In this document: piece by piece, positions 14,068-17,985 of the stretch
Numbering within the stretch: position 1 is the first letter of the stretch
Layout: each line of letters begins with the position of its first letter
Origin: an uncultured Clostridia bacterium
GTDB lineage: Bacteria; Bacillota; Clostridia; Oscillospirales; CAG-272
Assembly: GCA_947627815.1 (NCBI GenBank)
Contig: CANQXN010000017.1
Location: 1 to 17,985 of the forward strand
Reading direction: 5' to 3'
DNA: 17,985 nucleotides
Notes under the pieces: model-generated
What the model was told of the DNA's origin: nothing
The model's input: only the letters and a program-made list of their open reading frames with translations
Databases searched by the model: none
Position numbers and translations under genes: made by a program

Positions 14068-14792
14068 CAGATACCGTACTCCAATCTTGTTTTATAAAAA
14101 TCGTCCACCTGTCCGGTATAGGCGGCCTGCGCGCCGGCGATATCGTAGGGAAGATCGATCATGGCAAGCGCGCCGGTGTCGCTGTCCAAAAGGGCAAATT
14201 GCGCCGCCGGATTGAGATTTCTCGGCTGTCCCAAAGAACCGGGATTGAGAAAGACCGTCTTTTTCAGGTTGCGGCGGGCGGGGTCGTCCGCCGGGAAAAA
14301 GACCTCGAAAAAATGCGGCTTGTGGGAGTGGCCGGAAAAGACATAGTCATAGTCCGCGTAGGCGACGGGGTCCTGCCCGGGGCGGATGGCGCCCCAAGCG
14401 GGATCGTCAAGGCTCCCATGCACCGCCAGGGCTTTTTTGTCCCCGATCGAAAAGGCAACCGGCCCCGTGGTGAAGGCGGCAAGCGCGGCTTTGACCTCTT
14501 CGGTCAGTATATTACGGGTATAGGCGGCACATTCCTGCCCCCGGCGGGAGGAAAAACGGGAAAAATCCCCGGTGAGGATCGCCTCCTCATGGTTGCCGCG
14601 AATTTCGCAGAGGCGCGGGCAGGGCAGCGCGGCATAGGCGCGCGCCACCTCGTTGGAATGCATACCGTAATCCACAAGATCGCCGAGAAAGACGATCGAC
14701 CGCTCGGCGGCGGGCAGGCGGGCGAGAAAAGCGGAGAACGCTTCCCACGCCTGAAGATTGCCGTGCAGATCGGATAAAAGAATGAGTTGCAT
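14067..14792 (-). CDS. Calcineurin-like metallophosphoesterase (YfcE/MJ0936 type)
   Basis: A 241-residue metallophosphoesterase with all five family motifs: SDLHGN (Asp8, His10), LGDLVDYG (Asp38), RGNHEE (Asn67, His68), AVHGS (His125) and SGHSHKPH (His155, His157), which together hold two metals. FLNPGSLGQPRN (181-192) is the usual motif of the YfcE/MJ0936 group of small phosphodiesterases and phosphatases. It opens the five-gene operon, with AAGGAG 6 bases before the ATG and a strong promoter. It could remove a phosphate from a pathway intermediate or hydrolyse a nucleotide-activated one; neither is shown by the sequence. There is no signal peptide, so it is cytoplasmic. Confidence 0.92.
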   Translation of the reverse strand: MQLILLSDLHGNLQAWEAFSAFLARLPAAERSIVFLGDLVDYGMHSNEVARAYAALPCPRLCEIRGNHEEAILTGDFSRFSSRRGQECAAYTRNILTEEVKAALAAFTTGPVAFSIGDKKALAVHGSLDDPAWGAIRPGQDPVAYADYDYVFSGHSHKPHFFEVFFPADDPARRNLKKTVFLNPGSLGQPRNLNPAAQFALLDSDTGALAMIDLPYDIAGAQAAYTGQVDDFYKTRLEYGI

Positions 14793-14854
14793 AAAAAACT
14801 CCTTGTGCGGTTTTGGGACGGCACCATGTGGAAAGTATGGGATGTTCTTCCTTT

Positions 14855-14883
14855 AGTATAGCACAGAATGAAATGTTTGTAAA
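14855..14883 (-). promoter_or_regulatory. Promoter of the five-gene pepM operon
   Basis: On the minus strand TTTACA (14883-14878), a 17-base spacer and TATACT (14860-14855) with TGC directly before it form a strong extended -10 promoter. The -35 directly abuts the terminator tail of the upstream lemA transcript. No operator palindrome is obvious, so expression may be constitutive. Confidence 0.85.
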
Positions 14884-14927
14884 GACAAAAAAGCATCCGC
14901 CCCACGGAAATCGGGGACGGATGCTTT
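14884..14927 (-). terminator. Terminator of the lemA operon
   Basis: On the minus strand AAAGCATCCG (14927-14918) pairs with CGGATGCTTT (14899-14890). The stem is extended by a U-G pair and three G-C pairs, and is followed by TTTTTTG. The U-tract merges with the -35 region of the next operon. Confidence 0.85.
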
Positions 14928-14943
14928 CTCTTTTTTTGATTTT

Positions 14944-15606
14944 TTAAAAAAAGACGCCACGGGCTTTGTCTTTGACCTCGCGGGAGGCGGAGAAGGGAAC
15001 GCGGGTAGTGTAACCGGCGCGCGCCGCCACGATCTTTTTGGTGGGCCAGCGCTGAATTTCACTGTTCCACTGGAACACCGTGTCGTTGTAGAGTTCCCGG
15101 GCGGCGGTGATCTCTTTTTGCAGATAGGAGTTCTGCCGCATCGCTTCCTTGATGTCGTCGTGCGCCTTTAATTCGGGATAGCGTTCCACCGCCACATTGA
15201 TCTGGGCGGCGAGGTTGTCGATGCTGCCGGCCAGCGCGTTGCGGTCGCCGTTTTTGTCGGCGCCGCTGCGCAAAGCGGCGATCTGTGTAAAGGTGGATTT
15301 GTCAAGTTCGATGGAGCGTTGGAGAATCTGCGCTAAGTTTTCGAGAATCACAACACGCTGTTCCAGATAGTTGTCAATCTGGGAGGCGTCGTGCTGTACC
15401 TTCTGCTGCAGCTGCGCGAGATAGGTTTTGGCGTGAATCTTCATGAAGAGAAAGATCACACCGGGAAGGATCCCCAAAATCCAGAGCAGGATTTCGAAGA
15501 TGAGAGAACCCGCGCCTACCGTGACGGGGATCTGCTTTTCGATGACATTGACATCTCTGCCGGCCTCATTGACCGAACCTGTCATTTCGTCAAGTTCGTT
15601 TGCCAT
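14944..15606 (-). CDS. lemA: LemA family protein
   Basis: A 220-residue protein with one membrane helix at about residues 34-56 after a 33-residue acidic N-terminus, then a long helical domain. LemA features include YLEQRVVILENLAQ (80-93), the central NLAAQINVAVERYPELKA (131-148), ITAARELYNDTVFQWNSEI-like helix with the conserved Y-N-x3-V/F-x2-N/W-N pattern (173-181), and the short C-terminal RVPFSASREVK. LemA proteins are widespread bacterial membrane proteins of poorly known function. They occur often beside TPM, HtpX or DUF3137-type membrane proteins and are suspected to act in envelope maintenance. The ATG at 15606 has AAGGAG upstream. It lies 61 bases after the DUF3137-like gene and ends at a clear terminator, so the two form one operon. 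Confidence 0.88.
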   Translation of the reverse strand: MANELDEMTGSVNEAGRDVNVIEKQIPVTVGAGSLIFEILLWILGILPGVIFLFMKIHAKTYLAQLQQKVQHDASQIDNYLEQRVVILENLAQILQRSIELDKSTFTQIAALRSGADKNGDRNALAGSIDNLAAQINVAVERYPELKAHDDIKEAMRQNSYLQKEITAARELYNDTVFQWNSEIQRWPTKKIVAARAGYTTRVPFSASREVKDKARGVFF

Positions 15607-15667
15607 GATTTTTTCTCCTTTTCATAAATGATTTTATAAAAATGTTTGCTTTCTTATCAGATTGGCG

Positions 15668-17422
15668 TTAAGAGGAAAGAACGCGCAGGATCAACCCGCC
15701 GGTAAAAATGAGATCGGGATCGGAAGAAAGATTGCTTTTCAAAAATTCTTCCCGGGTCATGGTGACGGCGCGCAGTTCGATCTGCGTGGTTTTTTCCACC
15801 GGCAGATATTCGGTCCAGGGGACGGACACGGGATAGACCTGCCCGTTTCTCGCCATCACCGGAATGATGTCGATCCGGGGCGTGGCGCTGTAGCAATGGG
15901 CGGTGACATCCGCGCGGGTGACCTCTTCACCGGCATACAGCCCCGTGATCTTGCAAATCGGGCGGGTGACGGCCTCAGGCGGCGAGAGCAGCGCGGGCGG
16001 GATGGTGTTGGCGGCGGATTCCGCCTCCCACAGGCCGATCTGCCCCTTTTCTTCGCACAGTCCGAAGGTCATATCCGCTTTTTCCTGCCGGTAAAGGGGG
16101 AGGGAAAAGAGCGGCGCGAAATCGAAGAACAGAGACTGAAAATATTGCTCGTTATAGCGGATAAAGGCTTCTTTGGCATGTGCTAAGTCAAAATCGGAGA
16201 AGCGGGCGGGGTTGGCGTCAAAGTCAAACGCGGTGCCGTGTTGGGAGGAGATGACATTGACACGCCCGTTTTTCTCAAAGCTGAAATCGTCGCCGTACGG
16301 CTCTTTGCTGCGCAGAAGCGCCACCATATTTCTTTGCGCCAGCGGGGTGAAAAGCAGACGGAATTGCGTCTCGTTGTCGCGGTTTTCGGCGCCGAACAGC
16401 ACTTCAAACTCGCTGTTGGCGAGCTTGTTGTAGCTGCCGCCCTGTTCCACCGCCTCCCGCGCTTTCTTTTCCAGCTCTTTTTCGCCGTTTCTTACCATGG
16501 CGTCGATTTTTTTGTCGTCGGCGTCATGAGGGACGATGGGCGAGCGGGAAAAATGCAGATCGGGCGCGGCGTTGCTGCCGTACATCAGGCAGGTTTTGAA
16601 AAAGTATTCGGGCGCGGGTTTGGTGACGGTGGCCGTCAGGGTCTGGGAACGCGTCACCGTGCGGAGGCGCCCTTGGCTGTCATATTCTGTTTCGGTCCAG
16701 GAGACGATGCGGCTGCCGGTGTAAAGATGATTCCGCATGGTCAGAAAGAGGTTGCGGGTCAAGAGAAAGGGCAGTCCGTCGGAGTTGCCCGAGCGCGCCC
16801 GAAAGAGCGAAAGATTGGCGTTGCGTTCTGACTGAAAGTCGCAATAAGTATTGAAATAGTCGTATTTTTTCTCGTCAAAGTATTTGTCGATCTGAATTTG
16901 CGGCAGGGTTTCGAAAACCAGACGGTCGGGCAGATTCCAATCGTATTTGGCGTTCAGCGCGGCCATTTGCGCCCATGCTTTCTGTTCGAGCGCCTGGGCG
17001 TTTTGGTTTAAGCGGGTAGATTCCGCCTTGCCCTCTTTGATCCGGGGATTGCAGGTTTTAAAAATCAGGACAAGAGCGCCGATCGCGGCCACGACGGAGA
17101 GCACCAGCACAACGAGAGAGAGCGGGATAAGGGCGCCGGCTTCATCGGTGAGGCGAAAGGCGAAAAACAAGGCGGTAAGCGCGAGCAAGATGACCGCCGC
17201 GATCAAAAGGGTGCGCAGAAGTTTTACCCGACGCGTTTTTTTGTCCACAGAACCTTTGTCATCTAAAATTTTGGAGCGCTCTTTTGTGATTTCGGCGTTT
17301 TCTTCGGGCGAAACGCCGGCCTCCGCCACCAAGGCGTCAAAGCAGTTTTCGGCGTTCTGCCAGTGCCGTTCTTTCAGTTGGTCGTAGGCTTTCAACGGCT
17401 CTAATAAAATGTCATCTTCCAT
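15668..17422 (-). CDS. Large membrane protein, DUF3137-like, partner of LemA
   Basis: A 584-residue protein. A charged N-terminal helical region (1-65) is followed by two membrane helices at about 69-89 and 97-121, a helical stretch (about 130-160), then a large soluble region of about 420 residues. The section ANSEFEVLFGAENRDNETQF to FTPLAQRNMVALL resembles the DUF3137 pattern (F-x-V with Y-like positions, then L-x-TP and a short helix), and the LemA neighbour supports that. A C-terminal beta-rich part (about 480-584) looks like an extra domain. I recognise no enzyme motif. The ribosome site AAAGGAGG is about 13 bases before the ATG, rather far; the protein otherwise begins sensibly. It has a perfect consensus promoter, so it is probably highly expressed. 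Confidence 0.75.
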   Translation of the reverse strand: MEDDILLEPLKAYDQLKERHWQNAENCFDALVAEAGVSPEENAEITKERSKILDDKGSVDKKTRRVKLLRTLLIAAVILLALTALFFAFRLTDEAGALIPLSLVVLVLSVVAAIGALVLIFKTCNPRIKEGKAESTRLNQNAQALEQKAWAQMAALNAKYDWNLPDRLVFETLPQIQIDKYFDEKKYDYFNTYCDFQSERNANLSLFRARSGNSDGLPFLLTRNLFLTMRNHLYTGSRIVSWTETEYDSQGRLRTVTRSQTLTATVTKPAPEYFFKTCLMYGSNAAPDLHFSRSPIVPHDADDKKIDAMVRNGEKELEKKAREAVEQGGSYNKLANSEFEVLFGAENRDNETQFRLLFTPLAQRNMVALLRSKEPYGDDFSFEKNGRVNVISSQHGTAFDFDANPARFSDFDLAHAKEAFIRYNEQYFQSLFFDFAPLFSLPLYRQEKADMTFGLCEEKGQIGLWEAESAANTIPPALLSPPEAVTRPICKITGLYAGEEVTRADVTAHCYSATPRIDIIPVMARNGQVYPVSVPWTEYLPVEKTTQIELRAVTMTREEFLKSNLSSDPDLIFTGGLILRVLSS

Positions 17423-17447
17423 GCTCGAAAAACCGCCTCCTTTGTGT

Positions 17448-17470
17448 GCCGAAAAAAGAGCTTTTTCAGC
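17448..17470 (-). promoter_or_regulatory. 5' UTR hairpin before the DUF3137-like gene
   Basis: On the minus strand GCTGAAAAA pairs with TTTTTCGGC (one U-G pair) around a GCTCT loop, lying between the promoter and the AAAGGAGG ribosome site at 17443-17436. Its position mirrors that of the hairpin at 3729-3749. Stabilisation of a strong transcript is a likely role. Confidence 0.45.
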
Positions 17471-17479
17471 CTTTTCTTT

Positions 17480-17508
17480 ATTATACCGCGTTTTTTGCCG
17501 ATTGTCAA
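17480..17508 (-). promoter_or_regulatory. Perfect consensus promoter of the DUF3137-lemA operon
   Basis: On the minus strand TTGACA (17508-17503), exactly 17 bases, then TATAAT (17485-17480). Both hexamers are perfect. The predicted leader is about 50 bases. Confidence 0.92.
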
Positions 17509-17568
17509 CGGCTTTTCTCCTTTGTTATTCTTCCTTTTTGCGACAAAAAAGCTGTTCCTCTATAACCG

Positions 17569-17612
17569 AAAAACCCCCCGCCGTAAAAGCCGTGCGGCTT
17601 TTTGGCGCGGGG
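17569..17612 (-). terminator. Terminator after the RsbW-like gene
   Basis: On the minus strand CCCCGC (17612-17607) pairs with GCGGGG (17581-17576), and an inner perfect 8 bp stem AAAAGCCG/CGGCTTTT (17602-17595 with 17592-17585) stacks inside. The structure is followed by GGTTTTT. It separates the RsbW-like gene from the next promoter. Confidence 0.82.
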
Positions 17613-17638
17613 TGGTTTCTCTGTCTATGTCGGCAAAT

Positions 17639-17985
17639 TCAGAAGTTTTTCTTGACGGTCAGAATGTTCTGCCCGTCTTTGTACTTGTAGGTCATCGCGT
17701 CCATGGTCTTTTTCACCATGAAAATGCCGAGGCCGCCGATCGGCCGTCCTTCGGCGGAGAGGGAGATGTCGGGGTCGGGTTTGGCGAGGGGATCGTGAGG
17801 CTTGCCGCTGTCGATGAAGGTGACGCAGGCCGCCTTCGGCACCTCTTCGGTGCTCACCCGCACCGTGGCCGAACCCGTGACGCCGTCATAGGCGTAATGG
17901 GCGATGTTGCCGAAGAGTTCATCGACCGCCACGCTGAAGAGCGTCTGCACCTTGGCGGGACACCCTAACGCTTCCAGCCGCTCCT
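17639..17985 (-). CDS. RsbW/SpoIIAB-like anti-sigma ATPase domain protein (5' end outside window)
   Basis: The reading frame stays open to the right edge without a start, so the N-terminus is missing. About 115 C-terminal residues are visible (beginning ERLEALGCPAKVQTLFSVAV) and carry GHKL-ATPase motifs in order: the N-box DELFGNIAHYAY, the G1 box FIDSGKPHDPL and the G2 box GGLGIFMVKKTMD. This is the histidine-kinase-like ATPase fold of serine-protein kinases such as RsbW and SpoIIAB, which sequester alternative sigma factors or phosphorylate STAS-domain antagonists. IDSGKPHDPL has His where many members have Phe. The expected partner STAS protein would lie upstream, beyond the window. A terminator follows, so this is the last gene of its transcript. 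Confidence 0.85.
   Translation of the reverse strand, partial: ERLEALGCPAKVQTLFSVAVDELFGNIAHYAYDGVTGSATVRVSTEEVPKAACVTFIDSGKPHDPLAKPDPDISLSAEGRPIGGLGIFMVKKTMDAMTYKYKDGQNILTVKKNF

Overview
This is a gene-dense stretch of about 18 kb from a Gram-positive, moderately GC-rich bacterium, most likely a member of the Clostridia (an uncultured gut Oscillospirales or Christensenellales type lineage is my inference). The reasons are the strong AGGAGG-type ribosome sites, TTGACA/TATAAT promoters with 17 bp spacers, an SOS box of the Firmicutes GAAC-N4-GTTC form, a YolD-like partner beside a Y-family polymerase, an RsbW-type kinase, and BspA-like and LemA proteins. I see no tRNA, rRNA, CRISPR array, transposase or phage gene.

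Layout. Positions 1-2930 (+) hold rpsO and pnp. They are separated by two hairpins and by a roughly 90 bp palindromic element that looks like a small interspersed repeat sitting in the pnp leader. A two-helix membrane protein of unknown function (3005-3709, -) is divergent from an SOS operon (3969-5638, +). That operon carries a UmuC/UvrX-like translesion polymerase and a YolD-like protein, and its LexA box lies on the predicted transcription start. The rest of the window is on the minus strand. In transcription order it holds an RsbW-like fragment at the right edge, a membrane operon of a DUF3137-like protein and LemA (17422 to 14944), a five-gene operon (14792 to 9800), a BspA-like lipoprotein (9655 to 8657), and tldD-pmbA (8450 to 5703).

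The most interesting part is the five-gene operon at 9800-14792. A well-formed promoter drives a calcineurin-like phosphoesterase, an extended-SDR epimerase/dehydratase, a LicC-like nucleotidyltransferase, a Rossmann-fold oxidoreductase of a family I do not recognise, and a PEP mutase fused to a cytidylyltransferase-like domain. The first three genes overlap by 1-4 bases. PEP mutase is the committed step of nearly all known phosphonate biosynthesis. No phosphonopyruvate decarboxylase or aminotransferase is present in the operon. The next step may therefore be carried out by the oxidoreductase, with the nucleotidyltransferase activating the product as an NMP ester. The fused cytidylyltransferase domain keeps its HxGH motif but lacks the usual ISSTxI-type motif, so the separate nucleotidyltransferase may have taken over that job. 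This is a candidate for an undescribed phosphonate or phosphonoglycan pathway.

Intergenic gaps are all under 300 bases and most can be assigned promoters, 5' UTR hairpins and terminators. Large open frames opposite pnp, tldD, pepM and others are antisense shadows of GC-rich genes and are not annotated.
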